Assembly (NCBI GenBank): GCA_910585935.1
Contig: CAJUHN010000003.1
Span: 1 to 47,190 of the forward strand
From: an uncultured Lachnospiraceae bacterium
Lineage (GTDB): Bacteria > Bacillota > Clostridia > Lachnospirales > Lachnospiraceae
Direction of reading: 5' to 3'
Length of the DNA stretch: 47,190 bases
Shown: piece by piece, positions 8,641-17,079 of the stretch
Position numbering within the stretch: position 1 is the first letter of the stretch
Layout of the letters: each line of letters starts with the position of its first letter
Notes under the pieces: generated by a model
What the model was told of the DNA's origin: nothing
Database searches by the model: none
The model's input: the letters and a program-made list of their open reading frames with translations, nothing else
Program-made: the position numbers and the translations under genes

Positions 8641-10890
8641 ATGAAGTATTACGCAAAAGGAAAAGAACATGAAACAATAGAAGAACATACGAAATTAGCA
8701 TTAAAAGGCTTGAATAAAATATGGGAAGTTTATGAGGAATGGTTTGATGATAGAGAAAAAGAATTATATACTTTGGCAGTAAAATATCATGATTGCGGAA
8801 AAACTTTTTATCTATTTCAGAAGAAAATGCATGATTTGTTAAAAGAAGAAATAGAGTTGGAAGAGGGGATAGAGAAAAAAGAGCTAGAGAAATTATATCA
8901 GGATAGAAATGGTAAATTATTCCCACATGGATATTTAAGCCCAGCATTTATGGATTTATCAGAGCTAGAAGAGAGATTATCAGAAAAAGAATTAGCAGCT
9001 TTGATTAATGCTATTGTATACCATCATACAAGAGAAGAGAAATATAATAAAGAGTTAGTAAATAAATATTTAGAAAATGATTTAGAAAAACGCCTGAAAA
9101 TGCCGTTAGATATCACCTATTCAGACTGGGTAGAACCAGAGGAAACTTTCATAGAAGATGAAGAGTGGGTATTATTTGCTAAGATAAAAGGGATATTAAA
9201 CAAAGCAGATTATTGGGCGAGTTCACATTCTGACATAGATATTGAAATTAATCCTCTGGAAAATAGCAAGGGGATTGGAGAAATAGTAGAAGAAAAACTA
9301 ATAAAAAAGTATGAATCTGTCAGAGAAGTGCAGAAATATATGAAGGCACATCAAGAAGATAATATTATTGTGATCGCTGCGACTGGATCAGGAAAAACAG
9401 AAGGTGCATTAATGTGGATACAGGATAAAAAAGCATTTTATACTTTACCTTTGCGAGTTTCTATTAATGCGATTTATGAGAGAATAAAAAAAGAATATAA
9501 ATATCCAGAAAATAAATTTACCCTACTCTATGGAGATTCTATTTCTTATTTATTGGAACATGGAGAAGAGGAAGGAAATGAGAAAACATTAGAGCCATTT
9601 AGAAAAAATCAACTGGCAAGAGATTTTTCTTTTCCGCTGACGATTTGCACCGTTGACCAAATATTTCGATTTGTTTATAAGTACCGAGGCAGTGAATTAT
9701 TATTAGCAGTTCTTAGATATTCTAAATTAGTGATTGATGAAATTCAAGCTTATTCCCCTGAAATGATTGGAAAATTGATTTACGGATTCAAGTTAATTTC
9801 TATGGCAAAAGGAAAAATAGCGATTATGACTGCTACATTGCCTCCTGTTGTGCTTCATTTTATTAAAAAAGAAAAGATTCCGTTTCAAGAACCCATTACT
9901 ATTCCAGCTTATATAGATGGTCGGCATAAAATTATCTATAAAGAAGGGGATTTTGACTATGAGGAAATAATAGAAAAATCAACAGAAAATAAGGTATTAG
10001 TCATTTGTAATACAGTAAAAAAGGCACAAGAAGTATATGAAAAATTAGAGGAACAAACAGAAGTTTTTTTATTACATTCAAGGTTTATGCAAAAAGATAG
10101 AGCGAGATTAGAACAGGAAATTATGAGGTTTTCAGAAGATAGGACAAAAACAGGAATCTGGATTTCTACACAGATTGTAGAGGCAAGTCTGGATATCGAT
10201 TTTGACTTTTTATATACAGAAATGTGTACAGCAGATAGTTTATTGCAGAGAATGGGAAGATGTTTTAGAAAAAGAGTTTATGAGAAAGAAGAGCCGAATA
10301 TTAAAATTTTTGATACAAGAAATGGAGTTAGCAAAAATGAAGGACAAGGGATTTATGATAAATTCCTTTATGATAGATCTATTTCTTATTTATCTCCATA
10401 TAATGGAAAGATATTTACAGAAGAGGAAAAACAAATTTATATTAATGCTGTGTATGGTGTAGATGAAGAAATGAAAAATTCATCATATTATAATTCTATA
10501 AAAGAAACAATAAAAGGTTTAAAAGCAAATTATCCGGGATTTTGGAAGGAAGAAGAAGCGATAAAAGTATTTCGGGATATTAAAACAACACAAATAATCC
10601 CTCAAAGGATATATGATAAATTAGTGGAAACAGGGGAATGGGACGAATGGACAGAGGATTTAAAAGGAGAGGATAAAGTAAAATCGCAAAGGGCTAGAAT
10701 AGAAATTCAAAAATATGTAGTTTCTATTCCTTATTCTATTAAAGATAAATTTATAATTTTAATTTTAGATAATATGAATTTGTATAGGGTATGTTTACCC
10801 TATGAGTTTGATGAGGAAACGGGAAAAGGAAGAGGTTTATTAAGAGAATTAGAGAAAGAAAAGGAAGAAAATTTTTATTTTGATGATTAG
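8641..10890 (+). CDS. cas3: Cas3, HD nuclease-helicase
   Basis: Cas3 is recruited by Cascade to unwind and degrade the target DNA. The 749-residue protein has the nuclease HD pair at H50-D51 (KYHDCGK) and further histidines at YHHTREEKY (near residue 125). The helicase part carries Walker A ATGSGKT (247-253), the DExH-like box VIDEIQ (D366-Q369), TATLPP, IVEASLDIDFD and the motif VI QRMGR (536-540). The order HD then helicase is standard for single-chain Cas3. It begins 433 bases after cas5, behind its own AAAAAGGAG site, with a terminator and a dispersed repeat in between. It therefore probably has its own promoter (TTCACA 8594, TATAGA 8618 is a weak candidate). Confidence 0.95.
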   Translation: MKYYAKGKEHETIEEHTKLALKGLNKIWEVYEEWFDDREKELYTLAVKYHDCGKTFYLFQKKMHDLLKEEIELEEGIEKKELEKLYQDRNGKLFPHGYLSPAFMDLSELEERLSEKELAALINAIVYHHTREEKYNKELVNKYLENDLEKRLKMPLDITYSDWVEPEETFIEDEEWVLFAKIKGILNKADYWASSHSDIDIEINPLENSKGIGEIVEEKLIKKYESVREVQKYMKAHQEDNIIVIAATGSGKTEGALMWIQDKKAFYTLPLRVSINAIYERIKKEYKYPENKFTLLYGDSISYLLEHGEEEGNEKTLEPFRKNQLARDFSFPLTICTVDQIFRFVYKYRGSELLLAVLRYSKLVIDEIQAYSPEMIGKLIYGFKLISMAKGKIAIMTATLPPVVLHFIKKEKIPFQEPITIPAYIDGRHKIIYKEGDFDYEEIIEKSTENKVLVICNTVKKAQEVYEKLEEQTEVFLLHSRFMQKDRARLEQEIMRFSEDRTKTGIWISTQIVEASLDIDFDFLYTEMCTADSLLQRMGRCFRKRVYEKEEPNIKIFDTRNGVSKNEGQGIYDKFLYDRSISYLSPYNGKIFTEEEKQIYINAVYGVDEEMKNSSYYNSIKETIKGLKANYPGFWKEEEAIKVFRDIKTTQIIPQRIYDKLVETGEWDEWTEDLKGEDKVKSQRARIEIQKYVVSIPYSIKDKFIILILDNMNLYRVCLPYEFDEETGKGRGLLRELEKEKEENFYFDD

Positions 10891-10910
10891 AGATAAATAA
10901 AGGAGAACAT

Positions 10911-11405
10911 ATGGAAAAAAATATCACAGGAATGATGATTTATTATTATATAGTCTGTCAAAAGAAACTTTGGTATTTTATAAAAGAAATCAGTATGGAA
11001 CAGCAGAATGAAAATGTGCAGTTAGGTAAATTATTAGATGAGAATAGTCACACGAGAGAAGAAAAACACCTCAATATAGACAATGTAATCAATATTGATT
11101 ATATCAAAGAAGAAGGCGTGATTTACGAAATTAAAAAAAGCAGAAAAATAGAAGAAGCGAGCATTTGGCAGGTGAAATATTATTTATATTATCTCAGAAA
11201 AAAAGGAGTAAATAATATAAAAGCAAAAATAGATTATCCTCTATTAAAACAGACAAAAGAAATATTATTAGAAGAAGAGGATATAAAACAGCTAGAAGAG
11301 ATAATAGATAAAATAAAAGAAATAGCAGATCTTCCTGTGCCGCCAGAAAAGTTAAAGAAAAAGATATGTAAAGCGTGTGCATATTATGATTTATGCTATA
11401 TTTAA
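10911..11405 (+). CDS. cas4: Cas4, RecB-like nuclease of spacer acquisition
   Basis: Cas4 trims new spacers and helps choose those with a correct PAM, working with Cas1-Cas2. The 164-residue protein has the four Cas4 cysteines that hold a 4Fe-4S cluster: C16 and the C-terminal C153, C156 and C162 (CKACAYYDLC). The nuclease residues are visible as D63 (NIDYIKEEG) and E73-x-K75 (YEIKKS), followed by the QxxxY-like motif WQVKYYLYYL. It lies 20 bases after cas3 and 33 before cas1, within one apparent operon. Confidence 0.93.
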   Translation: MEKNITGMMIYYYIVCQKKLWYFIKEISMEQQNENVQLGKLLDENSHTREEKHLNIDNVINIDYIKEEGVIYEIKKSRKIEEASIWQVKYYLYYLRKKGVNNIKAKIDYPLLKQTKEILLEEEDIKQLEEIIDKIKEIADLPVPPEKLKKKICKACAYYDLCYI

Positions 11406-11438
11406 AAAAGAATATGATAGAACGAGAGGAAAAAACAA

Positions 11439-12431
11439 ATGAAAGATAGTTTTTATCTTTATAAAAGTGGAGAATTAAAACGCAAGGATAATACGCTTCG
11501 TCTAGAGAGAAATGATGGGACTAAAAGAAATATACCGATTGAACAAATTTCTGATATATATGCCATGTCGGAAATATCCCTAAATACCAGTGCTTTAAAT
11601 ATTTTATCCCAATATGGAATAATGGTACACTTTTTTAATTATTATGATTTTTATATTGGAAGTTTTTATCCAAGAGAGAATCTGTTGGCAGGGAATTTAG
11701 TGGTAAAACAATCAGAATTATATTTAGATGAAAAGAGAAGATTGGATTTAGCCCAGCGCTTTATCTTAGCGGCTTCTTCTAATATTTATAGAAATTTGAG
11801 ATATTATAATGGGCGGGGAAAAGATACGAAAAGTGCTATGGAAAAGATTATAGAATATCAAAAAATGATAAAGAAAACAAAAAGTATTCAAGAATTGATG
11901 GGAGTAGAAGGAAATATTCGTAAAGTTTATTATGCCGCTTGGAATGTAATAATTAGTGAAGATATAGAATTTGATAAAAGAGTAATGCATCCACCAGATA
12001 ATATGATTAATAGTTTAATTTCCTATGTAAATTCATTAATCTATACTACTGTATTATGCCAAATATATCAAACTCAACTAAATCCTACCATAAGTTATTT
12101 ACATGAGCCAGGAGTCAGAAGATTTTCCCTTTGTCTGGATTTAGCAGAAATTTTTAAGCCCCTCATTGGAGATCGAATAATATTTTCTCTACTAAATAAA
12201 AAACAAATAACAGAAAAAAGCTTTACGAAACAATTAAATTATTTACATTTAACAAGAGAAGGTTCAGAAGTTATTATGCATAAATTAGATGAATATTTAC
12301 ATAAGACAATATTTCATAAAGAGCTGCAAAAAGATGTTTCATATAAATATCTGATACGTTTAGAAGCATACAAATTGATAAAACATATATTAGGAGAAAA
12401 AGAATATGAGGGATTTGAAATTTGGTGGTGA
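11439..12431 (+). CDS. cas1: Cas1, spacer integrase
   Basis: Cas1 inserts new spacers at the leader end of the array. The 330-residue protein has the expected metal ligands: E157 (MGVEGNIRK), H222 (YLHEPGVRRF) and D234 (LCLDLAEIFKP). The N-terminal beta region (SFYLYKSGELKRKDNTLRLE) and ISDIYAMSEISLNTSALNIL are typical of type I-B Cas1. AGAGGAAAA precedes the start. It ends 24 bases before cas2, and the two products should form the integration complex with Cas4. Confidence 0.96.
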   Translation: MKDSFYLYKSGELKRKDNTLRLERNDGTKRNIPIEQISDIYAMSEISLNTSALNILSQYGIMVHFFNYYDFYIGSFYPRENLLAGNLVVKQSELYLDEKRRLDLAQRFILAASSNIYRNLRYYNGRGKDTKSAMEKIIEYQKMIKKTKSIQELMGVEGNIRKVYYAAWNVIISEDIEFDKRVMHPPDNMINSLISYVNSLIYTTVLCQIYQTQLNPTISYLHEPGVRRFSLCLDLAEIFKPLIGDRIIFSLLNKKQITEKSFTKQLNYLHLTREGSEVIMHKLDEYLHKTIFHKELQKDVSYKYLIRLEAYKLIKHILGEKEYEGFEIWW

Positions 12432-12455
12432 ATATACATTCAGGAGGAAAATATT

Positions 12456-12734
12456 ATGTATGTAATATTAGTATATGATATAAAGATGGATGATGAAGGT
12501 TCTAAGATATGGAGAAATACATTTAAAATTTGTAAAAGGTATCTTATACATATACAAAATTCAGTATTTGAAGGTGATTTAACAAAAGTACAAATTGCTA
12601 GCTTGCAAATGGAATTAAAAAAATATATCCGAAAGGATAAAGATTCAGTAATTTTATTTAAAAGCAGAGATGCAAAATGGTTAGAAAGAGAGATGTGGGG
12701 AATACAAGAAGATTTAACAAGTAGGTTTCTATAA
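12456..12734 (+). CDS. cas2: Cas2, structural partner of Cas1
   Basis: This 92-residue protein begins MYVILVYDIKMDD, the ferredoxin-like first strand of Cas2 with the conserved Asp at position 8. It continues with RNTFKICKRYLIHIQNSVFEGDLT, a hallmark of the family. It sits at the end of the cas3-cas4-cas1-cas2 block and is followed at once by an inverted repeat and the leader of the array. In the acquisition complex Cas2 bridges two Cas1 dimers. Confidence 0.96.
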   Translation: MYVILVYDIKMDDEGSKIWRNTFKICKRYLIHIQNSVFEGDLTKVQIASLQMELKKYIRKDKDSVILFKSRDAKWLEREMWGIQEDLTSRFL

Positions 12735-12916
12735 AAATTGTCGATCCCTGATAATGCAAAAAAACTAGGGGATCGACAAAAGCCAGAAATATCAAAGAAA
12801 ATTAAAAAAGTAGCTTGACTTTTATGAAAAATATTGTAAGATAGTAGTAGATAAAAATGAGATCGACAAAAGAGATAGATAAAAAGCTTGAAATATAAAG
12901 GCTGAAAAGAAGATGG
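12735..12916 (+). promoter_or_regulatory. CRISPR leader with hairpin and promoter
   Basis: Right after cas2, TTGTCGATCCCT (12738-12749) can pair with AGGGGATCGACAA (12767-12779). GATCGACAAA recurs at 12861-12870, so the leader contains three related GATCGAC/GTCGATC boxes. A promoter TTGACT (12815-12820) with TAAGAT (12837-12842) would start the array transcript near 12849, about 70 bases before the first repeat. The degenerate repeat at the far end of the array confirms that this is the leader side. Confidence 0.7.
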
Positions 12917-14732
12917 ATTTGAATTTAACCATATTGGAATGTAAATCGCTTTCCAGAAGGAATATATGCTCCAACTGAAAGGCATTTGAATTTAACCATA
13001 TTGGAATGTAAATGTAATATAACACAAAACAAAATAAGTTGCAAGGAAAATTTGAATTTAACCATATTGGAATGTAAATAATTTACAAGGGAATAAGTGT
13101 GAAAAGTGTGGAAGTATTTGAATTTAACCATATTGGAATGTAAATCTGGAATAGCAAAATTTTTTCAGATGTGCTATAATATTTGAATTTAACCATATTG
13201 GAATGTAAATCTGCTATCACTCGTAAAAGAGTAGAAACATCGGCAACATTTGAATTTAACCATATTGGAATGTAAATGCGAAGGACATCAGCGCCATGCT
13301 GAAGGAGGCATACGATTTGAATTTAACCATATTGGAATGTAAATAAATTTATCCACAGTATCACTGACATAAAAGGCATAATTTGAATTTAACCATATTG
13401 GAATGTAAATCCCTGTATTGTGTCCCGTCATCTGTTTCCATAACAATTTGAATTTAACCATATTGGAATGTAAATGCTTTTGATGATGTTTTCAAAGGCA
13501 TAGGAGAAATGAATTTGAATTTAACCATATTGGAATGTAAATTTCCACTATTAGTATAAAAAACTAAATGAACAGAATTATTTGAATTTAACCATATTGG
13601 AATGTAAATAAGAATGTATCAGCAGTATGTCACGACATCAATCAGGATTTGAATTTAACCATATTGGAATGTAAATGACTGAAGGATATTCAAGTCCAGT
13701 ATTCACAAATAATTTGAATTTAACCATATTGGAATGTAAATTTTTTCTTCAAACGTATGTTCTTTTCTAAGATTTTCATTTGAATTTAACCATATTGGAA
13801 TGTAAATTATAAAAATTTGTCTGGTCTTTTTTTCTCTCGCTTATTTGAATTTAACCATATTGGAATGTAAATCTGGTAAACTTACTGTTTTTGTATCTTC
13901 TGTAAGCAATTTGAATTTAACCATATTGGAATGTAAATTGATTACTCTGAAACTGATACAGGAACAATTGTAACAATTTGAATTTAACCATATTGGAATG
14001 TAAATCCTTTTTTGTCGATTTTTCTTGATTGATTTTTTTTGATTTGAATTTAACCATATTGGAATGTAAATTTTAAATCAACCATGAAATCTAATCTGTC
14101 TGATAAATTTGAATTTAACCATATTGGAATGTAAATTCATCTGATGGCTCGACTGCATTTTCCTGTAAGGCATTTGAATTTAACCATATTGGAATGTAAA
14201 TGAAACTTCAAAAATCCATATTTTATCACTGGAAATTATTTGAATTTAACCATATTGGAATGTAAATTGACAAGCAATCCTAAAATATCCTTTGTCGTGA
14301 TATTATTTGAATTTAACCATATTGGAATGTAAATGCTTAAACGTGAGCACAAACCGATTGGACGAGTCAACATTTGAATTTAACCATATTGGAATGTAAA
14401 TTTAATAAGTTGTCTTATGTAGTCGTTCTTGGTAATGCCATTTGAATTTAACCATATTGGAATGTAAATCTAACAATCCAACTATTTAATCTTGCTTTGC
14501 TTTCATTTGAATTTAACCATATTGGAATGTAAATAATCTTAGCGGAAAAGCAACAGGGTAGGGTGGGTAGAATTTGAATTTAACCATATTGGAATGTAAA
14601 TATCATAAACGGACTAGCTATAGTATTCGCTGCCGTAATTTGAATTTAACCATATTGGAATGTAAATTGCGGATATACAGAAACATGATTGATTGTAATT
14701 GTATTTGAATTTAACTATATTAGAATAAAAAA
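12917..14732 (+). CRISPR. type I-B CRISPR array, 28 repeats and 27 spacers
   Basis: The 30-base repeat begins ATTTGAATTTAACC and ends GGAATGTAAAT, and its outer bases ATTT/AAAT are complementary. I count 27 identical copies starting at 12917, 12984, 13050, 13116, 13181 and so on to 14638, plus a degenerate last copy at 14703-14732 with several changes (AACTAT, TTAGAA). Spacers are 35-38 bases. Repeats on the leader side are perfect and the last is decayed, so new spacers enter next to cas2. No spacer obviously matches another part of this window by eye. Confidence 0.98.
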
Positions 14733-14823
14733 ATAAATATAAATTTTGTTGTACAAACAACAGCCTAATGTTCTCTATTATGTTAAAATAACAACAGAAA
14801 AACAACATAGGAGGAAAAATTAA

Positions 14824-15522
14824 GTGGTAAGAAAGATAATTGAAATTGATAAAGAAAAATGTAATGGCTGTGGGATATGTGCAAAAGCATGTCATGAAGG
14901 CGCAATAGGAATTGTAAATGGAAAAGCAGAGTTATTGAGAGATGATTATTGTGATGGATTAGGAGATTGTCTGCCATCTTGTCCTATGCAGGCGATTTCA
15001 TTCATAGAAAGAGAAGCAAAAGAATATAATGAAGAAGCTGTGAAGGAACATCAGAAAAAGAAAAAAATGGAAGAATCATTTTGTGGATGTCCGGGCACAC
15101 AGGCAAAAGAAATAAAACATTCTAATGACAATCTAGCTATTTCTAATATGCCAGTAAATTCACAACTCACACAATGGCCTGTGCAGATAAAGTTAGTTCC
15201 TGTTAAAGCTCCTTATTTTCAAAATGCTAATTTATTAATAGCGGCTGATTGTACAGCATATGCTTACGGAAATTTTCATACTGAATTTATAAAAAATAGA
15301 ATCACAGTAATCGGCTGCCCGAAATTAGATAATATAGATTATACAGATAAATTAACAGAAATAATAAAGCAAAATGATATAAAGAGTGTTACGGTTGTGA
15401 GAATGGAAGTTCCTTGTTGTGGTGGCATAGAAAATGCAGTAAAAACAGCATTACAACAAAGTGGAAAGTTTATTCCATGGCAAGTATTCACTATAACAAC
15501 AGACGGAAATATAAAAGAATAA
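14824..15522 (+). CDS. ferredoxin-like 4Fe-4S protein
   Basis: This 232-residue protein starts at GTG 14824 behind AGGAGGAAAA. Residues 1-62 form a two-cluster ferredoxin domain: CNGCGICAKACHEGA, then DYCDGLGDCLPSCPM. A further FCGCPG lies near residue 89. The remaining 140 residues (LLIAADCTAYAYGNFHTEFIKNR..., VIGCPK, VPCCGGIENAV) resemble the C-terminal part of iron-sulfur oxidoreductase accessory proteins. The upstream region contains an inverted repeat TTGTT-5-AACAA (14746-14760) that could bind a Crp/Fnr-type regulator. The partner enzyme is unknown. It is separated from the cas locus by the array and need not be related to it. Confidence 0.85.
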   Translation: MVRKIIEIDKEKCNGCGICAKACHEGAIGIVNGKAELLRDDYCDGLGDCLPSCPMQAISFIEREAKEYNEEAVKEHQKKKKMEESFCGCPGTQAKEIKHSNDNLAISNMPVNSQLTQWPVQIKLVPVKAPYFQNANLLIAADCTAYAYGNFHTEFIKNRITVIGCPKLDNIDYTDKLTEIIKQNDIKSVTVVRMEVPCCGGIENAVKTALQQSGKFIPWQVFTITTDGNIKE

Positions 15523-15603
15523 AAAAGAAAACGAAGAAAGGAAGTGAAAAATCGCATATCATCTCTCGACTCCCAGAAGTCGGAGTAATCTAGCGATAAT
15601 CTA

Positions 15604-16092
15604 ATGCAAGAAGAGATAATAGAATTAAAAAAAGATTTATTTTGTTGTCTTATCGGTTTAGCAAGAGCATGTGAGAATGTAAAAGTTTCAAAAGACACAT
15701 ATCTCATTATAATAAATGCTTTAATTTCCTTACTTCCTAATGAGATAGAAAATGCACAGATATTAAAAACTCAAATACAAAATGTTCGTGAAGAAAAGCG
15801 AAAAGTATCACCAGATTGTTTTGTCTGCCTTTCTCCATGTGGGCGAATAAATGACTACGAAAAGCAAAATTTTCAAAAAGATACCAATGAAATATTAGAA
15901 CAAAAGAAAAGTATTATAATAAAAATCTGTAACTTAGCAAAAATCTTATATAAAGATATATCTGACGAGATTTCCAATGAAAATGCTTTAAAGTTTTTAC
16001 TAAAAGCCCTATTCTTATTAGGGGAAGAAAGAAGCAAAGAAGAATTGTTATTATTAGATCAAGAAGCACTTTTATTATACTCTAAAAAATAA
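15604..16092 (+). CDS. uncharacterised helical protein with a Cys motif
   Basis: This 162-residue protein follows the ferredoxin-like gene after 81 bases and is probably in the same operon. It is mostly helical (EEIIELKKDLFCCLIGLARACENV, LLPNEIENAQILKTQI) and has one conserved-looking motif, CFVCLSPCGRINDY near residues 76-89, which could bind a metal or iron-sulfur cluster together with the early CC pair. I do not recognise the family, though the motif recalls hybrid-cluster-protein neighbours. The bases just upstream (15550-15603) contain short protein-like pieces in shifted frames (see findings), so the true N-terminus may be longer or damaged. Confidence 0.65.
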   Translation: MQEEIIELKKDLFCCLIGLARACENVKVSKDTYLIIINALISLLPNEIENAQILKTQIQNVREEKRKVSPDCFVCLSPCGRINDYEKQNFQKDTNEILEQKKSIIIKICNLAKILYKDISDEISNENALKFLLKALFLLGEERSKEELLLLDQEALLLYSKK

Positions 16093-16181
16093 TATTATTT
16101 CATAAAATTATTATTTTTCAAATATTATCATGAAACACAACTCTTTTTTTCAAAAAGTAGAAAAATCAATAACCTAGCGAA

Positions 16182-16324
16182 GGCAAGGAACTATTCCAAA
16201 AGAAGCCCCTTGGAAGACGTTGGTACTTAATAAGCAAACCCGCGGGGAAGCGGGATTTGCGAATTTAGTACCATTACGTCTGGAACGGAGCGAAAGCGCG
16301 GCTTCGTTGGAATAGTTCCTTGCC
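16182..16324 (-). repeat. dispersed palindromic element, copy 2 (core -)
   Basis: Same family as copy 1, in reverse orientation: GGCAAGGAACTATTCC ... GGAATAGTTCCTTGCC. The apical hairpin is GCAAACCCGC / GCGGGATTTGC. The flank AACCTAGCGAA lies on the left and GCAGCGTCCCCC on the right. It lies between the 15604 gene and the tRNA-like RNA promoter. Copies 1 and 2 together enclose cas3, cas4, cas1, cas2, the array and the ferredoxin gene pair. Confidence 0.9.
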
Positions 16325-16406
16325 GCAGCGTCCCCCTTTATCCCCAACATACATAAATGAAACTCTAAAAAATAAAAAATAGTAATATTTTTCTATATAA
16401 AAGTAA

Positions 16407-16435
16407 TATACATTTTTTCCCTCTTGTAGTATAAT
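16407..16435 (+). promoter_or_regulatory. promoter of the tRNA-like RNA locus
   Basis: TATACA (16407-16412), a 17-base gap, and a perfect TATAAT (16430-16435) place the start of transcription at about 16442, exactly the first base of the predicted acceptor stem of the first tRNA-like RNA. That agreement supports both the promoter and the RNA. Confidence 0.65.
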
Positions 16436-16441
16436 AAAAAA

Positions 16442-16696
16442 GCAGGAGTAGCTCAGTCGGGTAGAGCAGAATTAACAAATGTTTAGTTAGGCATGGCAGC
16501 AATTAATTGTCCTATATGTTCCACATATTTTAACATAAAATAGCAAGAATTTATCGAGCTTGAATGGAAAAAACGGAGCATTAACAAAGACATGACAACA
16601 ATCTGTCCTGTATGAGAACGGTTCACTCATGTCTAGTAAAACATGACAGCAACTGATAGGGATTTTGTGTCATCGGTTCGATTCCGATCTCCTGCA
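16442..16696 (+). ncRNA. tRNA-like RNA with about 200 bases in place of the anticodon arm
   Basis: The two ends fold as tRNA parts. Acceptor stem GCAGGAG (16442-16448) pairs with CTCCTGC (16689-16695). The D-arm is GCTC (16451-16454) / GAGC (16464-16467) around AGTCGGGTA. The T-arm is ATCGG, TTCGATT, CCGAT (16672-16688). Between D-arm and T-arm there is no anticodon arm. Instead about 204 bases contain hairpins such as AGACATGA/TCATGTCT and TATTTTA-ACA-TAAAATA, and three RCARCAA motifs. No CCA is encoded. This layout fits a tRNA-mimicking Y-like RNA, supported by the DUF2828 gene just downstream. The alternative is a tRNA gene broken by insertion, but a second RNA with the same logic follows. 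Confidence 0.65.
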
Positions 16697-16722
16697 TCGA
16701 TATCATTTTACATAAAATATAT

Positions 16723-16818
16723 ACCGGGGAGTAGCTCATATGGCAGAGCAAGAGATTAGTGAAACTCTTACAGCAAAAACAGAAAAATTTTCATTGGTTC
16801 AACTCCAATCTCCCCGGT
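16723..16818 (+). ncRNA. second tRNA-like RNA with abnormal anticodon and variable arms
   Basis: CGGGGAG (16725-16731) pairs perfectly with CTCCCCG (16810-16816), and two more pairs extend the stem outward. The D-arm is GCTC (16734-16737) / GAGC (16746-16749). The T-arm is ATTGG, TTCAACT, CCAAT (16793-16809). The middle 43 bases are AAGAG/CTCTT closing a 10-base loop, then ACAGCAA and an A-rich stretch, so no normal 7-base anticodon loop is possible. No CCA is encoded. It lies 26 bases after the first RNA and probably shares its transcript. I infer a tRNA mimic rather than a translating tRNA. Confidence 0.65.
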
Positions 16819-16830
16819 TTCATCTAACAT

Positions 16831-17023
16831 ATAACAGGCGCTAACAGCAAACCAAAACTAAAAAACAGTCCGAAAAAACTGCAAAATGCGTCTAGAAAAG
16901 ATACTAACAGCAATCTATTTATTCAACTTCCAATTGAAGAAAAAAAGTATCTTGTGATATGTGATAAAAGAAATAAAAATTCAATCTTTAACCGCAAAAA
17001 ATCCTTACTGTCCAAGTGAGGAT
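16831..17023 (+). other. structured leader between the tRNA-like RNAs and the DUF2828 gene
   Basis: This stretch has no protein frame. It contains ACAGCAA at 16844 and 16907, a CAGT/ACTG hairpin enclosing CCGAAAAA (near 16866-16881), AAGATACT pairing with AGTATCTT around TTCA...TGAA, and the hairpin ATCCTTAC/GTGAGGAT (17001-17023). It may be a third, non-tRNA-like part of the same RNA or the 5' leader of the downstream mRNA. Confidence 0.4.
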
Positions 17024-17079
17024 AAAAACTATTAAAAAACAACCAAAAGCAAATGAGAAATAAGAGGGGAGTGAAAAAT

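Noticed and set aside
12917..14732. Self-targeting spacers
   Set aside because: I compared spacers by eye with the genes of this window and saw no match; a proper search was not possible.
14746..14760. Firm Crp/Fnr operator before the ferredoxin gene
   Set aside because: The TTGTT-5-AACAA symmetry is short and the region is A/T-rich; mentioned only as a possibility in the gene entry.
12822..14895. Minus-strand open frames over the leader and both ends of the CRISPR array
   Set aside because: They translate CRISPR repeats (recurring HSNMVKFK or IPIWLNSN) and leader, so they are not genes.
16442..16818. Ordinary tRNA genes
   Set aside because: Acceptor, D and T arms are good, but there is no anticodon stem with a 7-base loop and the middle parts are 43 and about 204 bases long.
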